Of a stretch of DNA of 64,000 nucleotides, positions 53,342 through 61,982 are shown piece after piece. Source of the DNA: Carposina sasakii. Its lineage: Eukaryota; Arthropoda; Insecta; Lepidoptera; Carposinidae. The first letter of the stretch is position 1, and each line of letters starts with the position of its first letter. Made by a program: the position numbers and the translations under genes. The notes beneath the pieces were generated by a model. The model was not told the DNA's origin, ran no database searches, and saw only the letters and a list, made by a program, of their open reading frames with translations. Location: assembly GCA_014607495.2 (NCBI GenBank), contig CP053154.1:2604001-2668000 (forward strand). Direction: 5' to 3'.

Positions 53342-54316
53342 CTAATCTACTGTTCTAAATAAATGAGTGACTGATTCTTTTGCATTTGAACTATTTCTAA
53401 GTATTTTCCGACAGTAAAACTGTTGAAACGTTTTGCTGGATCTCCAGTTGCCTCTGGATAAAATTTCGTCTAATGGTGAATTATCCAGCCAGCTCCTTGA
53501 CGCAACTGCGGCTCTAAAACTTCCAGCTGAGGCTTCGATCCCTGAATCTTTAAGCATTTTCTTCACCCAGCCAGCAATGATGCATCTTGTAGCCGGCTTT
53601 GCTTGACCACATGTTGTTACAAATAAATTGTTACAATTTGCTTCACGCCTTCTATCGCTAGCAACATTTATTAAGCGTTTAATCCAATATACTGGGTCGA
53701 GGCTTTGGTTGCCCGGATTGGCTTTTAATTGCCAGCCAGACTGTCGATACTCAACTGAATCAGTTTTAGAACCAAAAACTGGTATAAAGGTAACAGCATT
53801 ATTTTCAATCAAACAACTTGATGAATCAGTTCGTAACAAGGTTAAATCGTGCACACGCCGGCCTGAACACAATAACAATATGGAAGCAGTTCGTTTAGAG
53901 ATCTCAAATAGACTATCAGTATCAGAGCTCAAACGTGACATATGGCTTATAACAAGATCAACATCCCAAATGGGGGGTTTAGGTATCTGCGGCTGTGCGA
54001 TTGCAATTGACTTTATCATTCTTTTAACTAGTGGGTGCCCACTAAGACGTTCTGTATTCTCGGTGCTGCATAATGTAGAAACTACAGATTTATGACATAG
54101 TATCGTACTGTAGGACAATTTTTCATCCTGGTGTAAATAGGCCAAAAATTGAGCTAGGTGTGAGCCATCAGGTCTTGAGATGGAAATGCCGTTTGATTGT
54201 GCCCAGCAAATCCAACGAGCCCACGCAGGTTTGTAAGCCTTTCTCGTGGATGGTCGCCAGCTACTCAGGAGAAGTGACTTTGTTTGTCGGTCCAATCTTG
54301 GAGTTGTTTCGCCCAC
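53342..54316 (-). CDS. DIRS tyrosine recombinase
   Basis: 324 codons from an ATG that overlaps the end of the methyltransferase frame by 56 nt. An N-terminal core-binding part (STRKAYKPAWARWICWAQ, LAQFLAYLHQ, SYSTILCHKSVVSTL) leads to the catalytic part: first arginine in LLLCSGRRVHDL (about residue 153), second in AGSFRAAVAS (R268, where DIRS enzymes depart from the HxxR form), a GNWRSSKTF block (W291) and the nucleophile Y301 in FQQFYCRKI. It would cut and rejoin the circular intermediate and target by tyrosine-DNA bonds. The frame looks intact. Confidence 0.9.
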   Translation of the reverse strand: MGETTPRLDRQTKSLLLSSWRPSTRKAYKPAWARWICWAQSNGISISRPDGSHLAQFLAYLHQDEKLSYSTILCHKSVVSTLCSTENTERLSGHPLVKRMIKSIAIAQPQIPKPPIWDVDLVISHMSRLSSDTDSLFEISKRTASILLLCSGRRVHDLTLLRTDSSSCLIENNAVTFIPVFGSKTDSVEYRQSGWQLKANPGNQSLDPVYWIKRLINVASDRRREANCNNLFVTTCGQAKPATRCIIAGWVKKMLKDSGIEASAGSFRAAVASRSWLDNSPLDEILSRGNWRSSKTFQQFYCRKILRNSSNAKESVTHLFRTVD

Positions 54317-55215
54317 CCATACATCTCCACACTTCCAGCTGTATTTCGGACACTTTCTGGGGGGGATGACCTGTCGAGATGTCCATTAGAACGTCCGGAA
54401 GGTTGTTGATCGCCCAAGGAGAGGCTGTTGCTCTGGACTTCAGGTCTGATCTCCAGAACACACGCTCCCATCTTGGCGCCACTATCAGAAATGTTCCTCG
54501 ACAATTCAAGAGATGTTGGAGAATCTTCGGCATTAAAAATGGTGGAGGAAACACCCATGCCAGCGGGTAATCCCATTCTTTCGATAGTGCATCGTGAAAC
54601 TCTGCTTGTTGATCTTGGAAATCCAACGTGCAGTATCTGGCCACTACCCTCGTTATCTTTGACGCAAACAAATCGATGAGAGGTGTTCCCCATTTGGCAA
54701 ATATTAGCTGTGTCGCTCGAGGCAACAGATGCCATTCCGGTATCAGCTGACGTCGTGATAGACGATCTGCTTCGACATTGTAAATACCTGGTATGTGGTG
54801 AACGGTCAAATTGATCTTGTACGAATCCAGGAGGGTTAATATCTTGTACGTCAAGTCTAACAGGCTTTGAGATTTGGTCCCTCCTTCGTTTCGAAGATAG
54901 GACACTGAAGTTTTGTTGTCGCACTGGAGGTGAACAAAACCGTATTGAAGGTTCTGAACTTGAGCTTGTATTACTTTGTATACGGCTAGCAACTCTTTGT
55001 GATTGCAGTGCATCTTTAACTCCTGAGCTGACCAAGGTCCTGTCATTAGTGCATTGTTTACTTGCGCTCCCCAAGCTTGATCTGACGCATCGGTCACTAT
55101 GTAATGCGTTGGGTGAGGTATGTGAATCGGTGAGGAATCCGTGAGATGACATAACCACCATTGCAGTTCTTTCAGAATGTCTTCGGTAAGACAACGGTCT
55201 GTACTGATCTTGTTG
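54261..55215 (-). CDS. DIRS RNase H and Dam-like methyltransferase part
   Basis: This frame is open much further upstream (to 56129), but there it only shadows the RT. From about 55215 it is meaningful: EDILKELQWWL, then RNase H (VTDASDQAWGAQ, HCNHKELLAVYKVI, LQCDNKTSVSYL, YNVEADRLSR), then the DIRS-specific methyltransferase-like domain (PLIDLFASKITRVVARYC, YPLAWVFPPPFLMPKILQHL, GTFLIVAPRWERVFW). The function of the methyltransferase-like domain in DIRS is not settled. It lies in a different frame from the RT, although DIRS elements usually encode both in one frame. Confidence 0.85.
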
Positions 55216-56254
55216 TACTGGTGATGCACAATTTTTGTAGCTTTCGGTAATTGAGTCGGCCTCGAGGTATCACGAAACTGGCGAAATTCATCATGCCCAC
55301 AATGCTTTGTAATTGTTTCAGGCTTAGCAATTGGTTCTTTAGATGATTGGATATGAGACGATATAATTTCTGTGACTTGTTCTGGGGCAGTGTTCTCAGG
55401 TTCTTCCAAGGGTCCCAGTGTATACCCAAGTATTCCAGGGACTGGCATGGGTTTAATACAGATTTGCTGTAATTTATCGTCCAACCTAAGGACATCAGCA
55501 GATTGAGGGCTTCCGAAACCTGCTTCTTTAAGACATAATAATTCTGGTTTGCCAGTAGATAGTCGTCGAGATAAACCAACAGCCGTATTCCCCTCTGGCG
55601 CAGTAATTGGGCAATCCAGTTGCTTATTGTGGCGAAGGTCTTGGGTGCTGAACTCAACCCGAAAGGTAGACAGTTCATTTCCAAGATTTCTGTTTGGTAA
55701 ATAAGTCGCAGGAAACGGCGGTGTGATGGGGCTATCTTCAGATGAAAGTAGGCTTGTGATAAGTCTATTTTTATCAACCAATCCTTTGGCTGAAGAAAGT
55801 CGAGGACTTTGTGAATATGTATCAATCTGAAGGGGCTTATGCATACGTAATAATTTAGGGCTTGAAGATTGAAAATGGGCCGCATGGTCCCGTCGCTTTT
55901 GGGTACTAAGAACATTCGAGAGATGAAGCTCGGAGATGGTGTTTGGACCACAGACAATACGCCCTCCTCTTTCATTTTGTTTATTATTTGGTTCATCTCC
56001 GGCGAAACCGGTGTTGATTGTTGGCTTGCAAATAAATTCGGTACAAAAAGAGGCGGCTTTTCCGAAAATGGTATACGGTATCCTAAAATAACTTTGAGTA
56101 TGTGATCTGGTGCTTCTAGTTTCTGCCACATTTTGTAGAAATGTGCCAGCTGACCGGCTCTGAAGTGACTCGGTGAGTCAGTATCTTCGAGATGTATCTC
56201 TCCTATCCCGGTGGGATGAGGGAGAGTTCTTTCGCTGTCGCCCATGACCGTCAT
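55172..56254 (-). CDS. DIRS reverse transcriptase
   Basis: 360 codons from an ATG 77 nt inside the end of the gag-like frame. The N-terminal AGQLAHFYKMWQKL and GYRIPFSEKPP text is typical of DIRS RTs. The palm has SRMFLVPKSDGTMRPIF, KIDLSQAYFHLKI, CLPFGLSSAPKTF and the catalytic YLDD at 228-231 (LLVYLDDYLLANQ). The frame ends before RNase H at 55172, and a frame change is needed between about 55270 and 55190 to continue. Either a one-base indel has broken the element or translation shifts. Confidence 0.88.
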   Translation of the reverse strand: MTVMGDSERTLPHPTGIGEIHLEDTDSPSHFRAGQLAHFYKMWQKLEAPDHILKVILGYRIPFSEKPPLFVPNLFASQQSTPVSPEMNQIINKMKEEGVLSVVQTPSPSFISRMFLVPKSDGTMRPIFNLQALNYYVCISPFRLIHIHKVLDFLQPKDWLIKIDLSQAYFHLKIAPSHRRFLRLIYQTEILEMNCLPFGLSSAPKTFATISNWIAQLLRQRGIRLLVYLDDYLLANQNYYVLKKQVSEALNLLMSLGWTINYSKSVLNPCQSLEYLGIHWDPWKNLRTLPQNKSQKLYRLISNHLKNQLLSLKQLQSIVGMMNFASFVIPRGRLNYRKLQKLCITSTTRSVQTVVLPKTF

Positions 56255-57449
56255 TGTTCTGACGAGTGCCTGACTGTTTAGCTCCTCGGCCTCGAAATGT
56301 CTTATTGTTATGAAAGGCGTTGCCTTTTGCTTTTGAATGAATTCGGTTTTGAGCGTAGCTCTTATAACTAGCTATACTCTTTGCTGAAGAGGAATTAGGC
56401 TGGGAAGTAGAGGGAACGGAACCGGTCTGCGTTGCAGGTATGCGATTCTTATCACGAGACCAAAAAACTTTCAGTATGCCACCAGCTTTTTCTAGGGTAG
56501 ACGTAAATTTATCAGCTTCAAATAAGTTTTGGCACGAGGGTGGTATTTTTCGAAGCGTAGTTTTGTGAAGAGGGTCTTTAACAGATGCCAGGATTGTTTC
56601 TCTACGTTGCTGTATTATTTCTGCTCTATGGCCGCAAACCAACTGAAGAGCATCGTTAGATATTTTCGAGAAATCGCCAGTAATAAATATGTCTTGCATT
56701 TTGTTGTTGATATCCTCGAAAGTGAGGGTATTATTATCTTTGACCCAAGCTAAGAAACTACGAAGTTCTTTCTCTAGATGGTCTCGTTGTTTAACTAGAG
56801 CAAAACTTATAGAGGCAAATGCCTTCTCCGTATTTAGCAAAGTTCGAGAAGTATCATAGCGCTTAACTTCATCATTCGCTTCTAATTCTGTGAAACCGGG
56901 GGTATGGCGATAACCCTTTTGAACATCCGCGTACCTAACATCTCGCCATTCTGGTGTACATAAACGCTGTATGGATTTTAATACCTCTAAATACGATTGT
57001 GGTGTTTTCAATACGTCCGGATCTTTTACTTTCGTACCAATGGATAATGAAAACTGTTGGTCTAAAATTTCGTCATTAGTCGCGACTTCAGATAAGCGTT
57101 CACTACTACCGTAAAGCTGGCGACTTACATTATCATCGATACAGTCAGTATCAGGGTCAACTAAATCGTTAGAAGGGTTCACAATATTGTTAGAAAAAAG
57201 TTGAGCTTTAATGTTAGATATTTCAGTAATTAATTTATCTAACTTACGGTTTTTATTACGATTGTGATGTTTACGAGACCGACGAGAACGTTTTTGAACA
57301 CTACTCTCGCTACTACTACTTGATCTAGAACTACTAGATGATGAAGAACTCGAATTAACACTATGTCGTCGTTTCTTACGACAAGAACGAGGAGGATCAT
57401 GTATATCTGCATATACTACGTTCTGATTTGTAGGATTTTGATCACACAT
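56178..57449 (-). CDS. DIRS gag-like protein
   Basis: 423 codons from the ATG 57447-57449. The N-terminal third has a serine run (SVNSSSSSSSSSRSSSSSES) and basic clusters (KKRRH, KRSRRSRKHHNRNKNRK), then a coiled segment (LDKLITEISNIKAQLF). The middle is helical (TRTLLNTEKAFASISFALVK, RDHLEKELRSFLAWV). The tail is rich in R, G, S and N. No zinc knuckle is present, as is usual for DIRS gag. Its role is assumed to be RNA packaging. Confidence 0.8.
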   Translation of the reverse strand: MCDQNPTNQNVVYADIHDPPRSCRKKRRHSVNSSSSSSSSSRSSSSSESSVQKRSRRSRKHHNRNKNRKLDKLITEISNIKAQLFSNNIVNPSNDLVDPDTDCIDDNVSRQLYGSSERLSEVATNDEILDQQFSLSIGTKVKDPDVLKTPQSYLEVLKSIQRLCTPEWRDVRYADVQKGYRHTPGFTELEANDEVKRYDTSRTLLNTEKAFASISFALVKQRDHLEKELRSFLAWVKDNNTLTFEDINNKMQDIFITGDFSKISNDALQLVCGHRAEIIQQRRETILASVKDPLHKTTLRKIPPSCQNLFEADKFTSTLEKAGGILKVFWSRDKNRIPATQTGSVPSTSQPNSSSAKSIASYKSYAQNRIHSKAKGNAFHNNKTFRGRGAKQSGTRQNNDGHGRQRKNSPSSHRDRRDTSRRY

Positions 57450-57809
57450 TATGAAATAACACTAAAGTAAAGCAAAATGAGATTAGCAAACACTTTCGCC
57501 TTATACACAAGATAATTACGAACTACAGTTCGACGAACGGTAACACCGTTTACTTATATTTTTAAATTGTGAGTTTGAATATAATAGGATAATTTATAAA
57601 TGTAAGATTTATTGTTCAGGTACCCGCAGGTAGACTAAAACTTGACTGGAATAAAATTTTTGGGTAAATTCTTACTCTTAACTCAAGGGAAAGATCTACT
57701 TGAACACAATATTTAAATTACACATAGAATTTACAAAATAGTTAAATGTTTTTGGGACTCACGTGTAGTGCTCAAGGCACGTCCGATCGGAACGGCGAAA
57801 ACGACGTCA
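57450..57809. other. DIRS 5' leader
   Basis: Between the right terminal repeat and the gag-like ATG; AT-rich, no motif assigned. Confidence 0.5.
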
Positions 57810-57968
57810 ATGAGCAGAAAATGTACGCCTTCCTCCAGGCGCACACTGCTGGTGGTGGTGGATGGTGCGAAAGAGATAGCAAACAGGGTAGGAAAGGGAA
57901 AGAAAGGAGCGGAAACGATGGCATCTCTCATATTATATTAGGCTTCGAATAACGGTCAAGATGTTTAA
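57810..57968. repeat. DIRS right terminal repeat
   Basis: 57810-57952 mirrors 52657-52800. The outer 16 bp (CGGTCAAGATGTTTAA) is unique to this end and recurs in the internal complementary region. Confidence 0.9.
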
Positions 57969-57970
57969 TA

Positions 57971-58905
57971 TTTCTATCTTGTTGACATTGAACTGGATTG
58001 AATGAACTTACCGGTGACATTTGTTTGCTCACCGACTCATTCGGTCGCTCACTACGTGACATTTGTTCGTTCACCAACTCATTCGTTCGCTCACTGCAAC
58101 TAACTTCACTGTTGCTCGCTACGCCCTCTGACGATTTATCAAAAACGAACATTGACTTAGGTGGAATCTTGTTTACAAACCGTTCTGAATGCTTTACTTC
58201 TTGAATATTTCTTGATCTGCACTCTGTTCCAATATGACCGTATGCATTACAGCGAAAACACTTTATTCCGTCCTTACAATTGCTTGCTACATGGCCTTTT
58301 CCTCCGCATTTAAAACAGCGACGCTCTTCATAACTTGTTCTAGGTTTGGTATTAACTTCTCTCGACTTACTCAGGGTACTGTCCTGCTGCGTATTTCGCC
58401 GGATTTTCTGTTTCATGGCCTCGTATATAGTGAGTTTCTCTTTCAGCACACTAAAGGTCACAGCTCCATAAAGATTCATTTTATTTACTTCGTTGTCTGG
58501 TATGCCGTCAATAATGTATTGTATTGATACGTAATCTGGAAATTTTGCTCTTCTCCCCAATTCTTTCATAACCAGCATGTATTGATAGCAGGTTTCGTTA
58601 TATTTTTTCTTTCTGAGCGTCATCGTCTCGTGCATCTGCTTGGTGTTTATGCTTTCAGGAAACTCTTTTTGTAAAGCAACTTTAAGTTCTTCATAGTTCC
58701 TGAATATTCTTTCAGATTTCAACCACAATGCCGCCGTACCAGTTAAAGATCTTCTCGCAATTATAAGTTTTTGCTGTGCGGTCCAGCCAAAAATCTCCGC
58801 ATTGTCCTCAATGTCGGCCGCCCATTTTGCCGAGGAATAAGTAACATCATCTCCGTCAAAGTTCTCCAACATGTTGAATAGTGTATTTAGGCTTTTTTCT
58901 TCCAT
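57971..58905 (-). pseudogene. Ty3-type gag, truncated by the DIRS insertion
   Basis: Starts at the ATG 58903-58905. A capsid-like helical region (WAADIEDNAEIFGW, ARRSLTGTAALWL, ELKVALQKEFPES) is followed by two CCHC zinc knuckles at residues 197-210 (CFKCGGKGHVASNC) and 216-229 (CFRCNAYGHIGTEC), then a serine/asparagine-rich tail with a repeated SERPNESV-like unit. The frame runs 13 codons into the DIRS element before stopping at 57928. Gag would form the cytoplasmic particle and package the RNA. Confidence 0.88.
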
Positions 58906-59060
58906 CGTAACGATACTATAGCACGAGTATAGTGAAAAAATTTTGCTTCGTTTCTTGAAAATGTAATGGCGTCGTCGTCGTCTTAATAAATTCTTAGTAA
59001 TCTTCGTAATTATGGTAGGTTTTCCAATATTCTTGTTTTGATCTATCCCGGACGAGGATT
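58906..59060 (-). other. Leader of the 49-59 kb Ty3-type element
   Basis: Non-coding, about 155 bp between the 5' LTR and the gag ATG. The bases next to the LTR on the minus strand (AATCCTCGTCCGGGATAG) do not start with TGG, so a standard tRNA 3'-end primer site is not evident. Confidence 0.5.
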
Positions 59061-59307
59061 TGTGGGATATTTTCAGATAAAAAAATAAACTTTTTACGGT
59101 AATAACTTCTTCTTTTTATTTTTCTTCTTAAAAAAATAACGTCTTACAACTTTTGGCTCCTTCGTTCTGTCCCTCTCTCCCTCTCGCTCACTCCTCATTC
59201 ATCTCTTTCACTCTATGGTAGCGTTCATCGTTTCTTATACAATTTTATTTCTAAAGACGCGTTCAAATTATTTAGTATTAGTAATTAGTTAGTATTTTTT
59301 TTCCACA
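59061..59307 (-). repeat. 5' LTR of the 49-59 kb Ty3-type element
   Basis: 247 bp, identical by eye to 49323-49569. CT-rich block GTCCCTCTCTCCCTCTCGC inside on the plus strand. Confidence 0.92.
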
Positions 59308-59869
59308 TTTATATATTACGAAGTTTTGAATAGCCTGGCCAATACCAGAAGTTGCATACCGTGATCAATCACAGTTCGTATGGCCAAGGTATTTACTATT
59401 GCAATCATCATCATCAACCTCTGTTTCTCGTAAATTGAAGACTAGCTACTAAAGATATAAGAGATGAAAGAAGATTTTTCTCAAATATTCTCTTCAGTTT
59501 AATCCACTTAACATGCGTAAAAGCTGCTCTATAAAGGAAATCTCCTCAACTCTTTGGTAAAATTCTAATATGAAAAGAAAAATATGAATATTAACATTGA
59601 AAGAAAAGCTATTGAGATAATAAATTAAACGGTCCGAGAATAAATAAAGCAAATAAACTTTCCAGGCGAAGGAATAACTTTCTTTAATTTTTTAATATCT
59701 ACTCAAAACTCCGGAGCGATTATCAACCAATGGAATTTTATTATTCTTACCGAAGAAAAATGAAAATTCCTCATTTCCATAGAAATCGAACCCGAGATGA
59801 TCGCCGATTATTGAATTCTCGACGCATTTTCAGTTACGAGTGTTACGATACTTTTGATGGTTTTTACTT

Positions 59870-59974
59870 TACGTGGTCATATGGTTTATTTTAATAAGTA
59901 TACTCATATGAATAGGTAGTCTAGTCATCTAGTCATATATGTATACTTATTAAAATAAACCATATGACCACGTA
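59870..59974. repeat. Perfect 34-bp inverted repeat (hairpin)
   Basis: Arms 59870-59903 and 59941-59974 begin TACGTGGTCATATGG and are fully complementary, with a 37-bp loop. Probably a young small MITE or transposon relic. Confidence 0.85.
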
Positions 59975-60075
59975 GAATAAAAGAAGTAACTTACACGTAG
60001 TCCGAATGGCACTTATATATAACTGGGGGAAAATTCTTCAAAATTTTAGATCCGAAACGCAACCACTAACGAACC

Positions 60076-60305
60076 CTTAACGAAACGTGTTGCGAAGCAA
60101 TATATACTTACCGCTTGAGTAATGATGAGGTATATTTTATCACGCATCTGTCGCGAGTTTGACAGAATAAAAATAATTATCTGTCTTGTACTGAAATGTG
60201 TCTAATTACGTCACCATAATGTAATTATTGCTTTGTTCTGAGCATCTACAACGGTTCCGTTTCGGCTTCGTTCCAACTCGAGACTTTTCAAGAATTGGCC
60301 CCCTG
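60076..60305 (+). repeat. Interspersed repeat family F, copy 2
   Basis: Same block order as 9773-9967 with a 40-bp extra segment in the middle; ends GAATTGGCCCCCTG. Confidence 0.65.
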
Positions 60306-60307
60306 TT

Positions 60308-60596
60308 TACAGACTGTAATAGATGGGGTAAGTTCATTTCACAAAATTAAAATTGTATAAAAATAACTTTAAAAAATCTACAAACTAAAATTCTAAGAAC
60401 TACTAAAGAGACTTGTTATCACAATTGTCTATTTGTTTTCCAAGAAAATTTGAAATTATATGAAAATTTCTTGGTTCCATAGGAATTTCTCTATATTATC
60501 TGTAAAGATTAACATGTGATTCTGAGTCTTTGTGAAGTGTTTTTCTATTTTCACAGCATTTCGCTCAACATACACCTCTTGTTACAGCCTGTACAG
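60308..60596. mobile_element. MITE family B, decayed copy
   Basis: The right part (GGAATTTCTCTATATT, AACATGTGATTCTGAGTCTT, CAGCATTTCGCTCAACATAC, TTGTTACAGCCTGTA) matches 34740-34881. The left part is recognisable only at the end. Confidence 0.55.
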
Positions 60597-60847
60597 CTAT
60601 TCCACTGTAATAAAAGGGAAGTTTGTAAACAAACAGTTATTTGCATAGAACAACAAACAAACGTATCCAGATTAATTAACCAGCAACTTGGAAGGGACCT
60701 ATTAGTTTTGGACGGAATGTACGTATTTATAGATTCAGAGTTTCTGGTATTTTTGATTGTTGCCAGTAAATTAATATATTCTTTCAATTTAGGGCCGATT
60801 TTTTCAATAATCAAATAACCTATCTAAATCGGCACAAATATGCAAAC

Positions 60848-61240
60848 CTCAGTGGAAACTACATAATTGATCCGTTTGGGGTTGAACCAAAGCCATTGGG
60901 TCCGGGAGCCTATAGTATATGCCCTTTTCAAGGGCATCTCTAAAAGACTGGTGGAGGCATCCCACGATCGAAGTCCTGGCCAATACTTTGGACAAAGGAT
61001 TCGCCATCCAGAGCGGGGCGATGCGGCCAGCCTTTTGGTCACGTTGCCAGCGGTGCAGAAGTTGCAAGCAGTCATCTATTTGTATATATGTCCTAGATTT
61101 AAGCTTTTTATTTTGTATTATATTAGGGTCGATTCCGGCAGTCGCACTTAACCTAGACCTAATCTTAGTTAGGTCTATCTCTCACCCATCCAAAGGATAA
61201 GCTTAATGACATCTCTATCTTGGTCAAATTTTGGAGAACG
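60848..61240 (+). pseudogene. Degraded LINE 3' end (R1-like C-terminus)
   Basis: The plus-strand frame 60867-61108 reads FKGISKRLVEASHDRSPGQY, then FGQRIRHPERGDAASLLVTLP, similar to the conserved end of R1-type lepidopteran LINE proteins where the motif is usually QRGNAAS. No RT domain remains. Confidence 0.5.
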
Positions 61241-61494
61241 TCAGACAGAGACCATCAACAAAATCGGCCCTTGGAAAATAATACAAGTGATACCTTGTCA
61301 CTATAATTATTTAATTTTGTGATTGAAGCAAAAGTTTGACTTATTACCACTATGACTTATTACGAGTACTACTATCTTGTTTACCAACTGACTATTGAAG
61401 TTTCTGATATTAGAAGTCAATGTAATATTTATTTATTTTTAATTTCACAGTTTCACTCAAACGTAATATGAAAATGAAAGTGATTATTTATTTG

Positions 61495-61590
61495 CTTAAA
61501 ACATGGTACAATAAAGTTATTAAGTCTTACATTATTAGATCAGAGACATGTTTTGCCAAAAAATATGGTAAGCAAATTTTTCATTAAAAA
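61495..61590. repeat. Interspersed repeat fragment shared with 30865-30955
   Basis: ACATGGTACAATAAAGTTATTA, TACATTATTA and ACATGTTTTGCCAAAAAAT occur in the same order at both places. Confidence 0.55.
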
Positions 61591-61606
61591 AAAAATAATA
61601 TTACAA

Positions 61607-61982
61607 TACAGGCTGATTTTTGGTCGTCAACGTTCCCGAAAACTACGGAATCTCCTCATCATCACGATCATTTTTCTCCATGGAAGCATACCTGGGAAGT
61701 GTCCGGTTTCCAAAATATTTGGGTCCAAAATTGAGTAAATAGACTGCATTTTTCTGCATAAATGCACATAATCACCCGTAGCAAGATTTTTTCACGAAAA
61801 ATAATTAATATATGTCTATGAAAAAACTAGCATAAACACTGGACACTATAAATTTCACTCGATCAAGTCATAAAAAAAAAAAATTACATCTTTTTCCAGC
61901 ATTTTTTGGCATAAACTTACTTTATTTGATGTATAGAGCACGTACCCTTGCCAACCTTAAGGCAACGAAAAAACATCCTGTA
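61607..61982 (-). mobile_element. MITE family A, copy 4 (inverted)
   Basis: TACAGGCTGATTTTTGGTCGTC to GGCAACGAAAAAACATCCTGTA, the reverse complement of the family order. Confidence 0.8.

Larger units (their letters stand above)
52611..57968 (-). mobile_element. DIRS-type tyrosine-recombinase retrotransposon
   Basis: About 5.36 kb. Order on the minus strand: right terminal repeat, gag-like ORF, RT, RNase H plus Dam-like methyltransferase, tyrosine recombinase, internal complementary region, left terminal repeat. The ends are inverted, there is no integrase, and there is no target duplication. These are the hallmarks of DIRS1-group elements, which replicate through a circular DNA integrated by the recombinase. 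Adjacent frames overlap by tens of bases. Confidence 0.9.
49323..59307 (-). mobile_element. Ty3-type LTR retrotransposon carrying a DIRS element
   Basis: Bounded by two 247-bp LTRs with no difference I can see by eye and by a 4-bp duplication TTTA (49319-49322 and 59308-59311). Minus strand: gag, protease, RT, RNase H, integrase. About 4.63 kb is its own; the rest is the DIRS insertion at 52611-57968. No env-like gene. The small gag with two zinc knuckles and the integrase-side text (VARWIMYLQDFDYTVVHR, KMQHVDSLSR) suggest the mdg3/Micropia side of Ty3 elements; this clade call is tentative. No TGG-type primer site follows the 5' LTR; it reads AATCCTCGTCCGGGATAG. Confidence 0.87.

Noticed and set aside
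53628..54095. 155-codon plus-strand frame
   Set aside because: Antisense shadow of the tyrosine recombinase gene with no domain of its own.
54265..55194. 309-codon minus-strand frame in the DIRS element
   Set aside because: Overlaps RNase H and methyltransferase in another frame and has arginine/serine-rich low-quality text; judged a shadow.
54261..56129. One 622-codon protein
   Set aside because: The first half is an out-of-frame shadow of the RT; only the part after about 55215 has RNase H and methyltransferase motifs.
57731..57931. Minus-strand frame in the DIRS right end
   Set aside because: It lies in the terminal repeat and leader; the same text occurs at the other inverted end, so it is not a gene.
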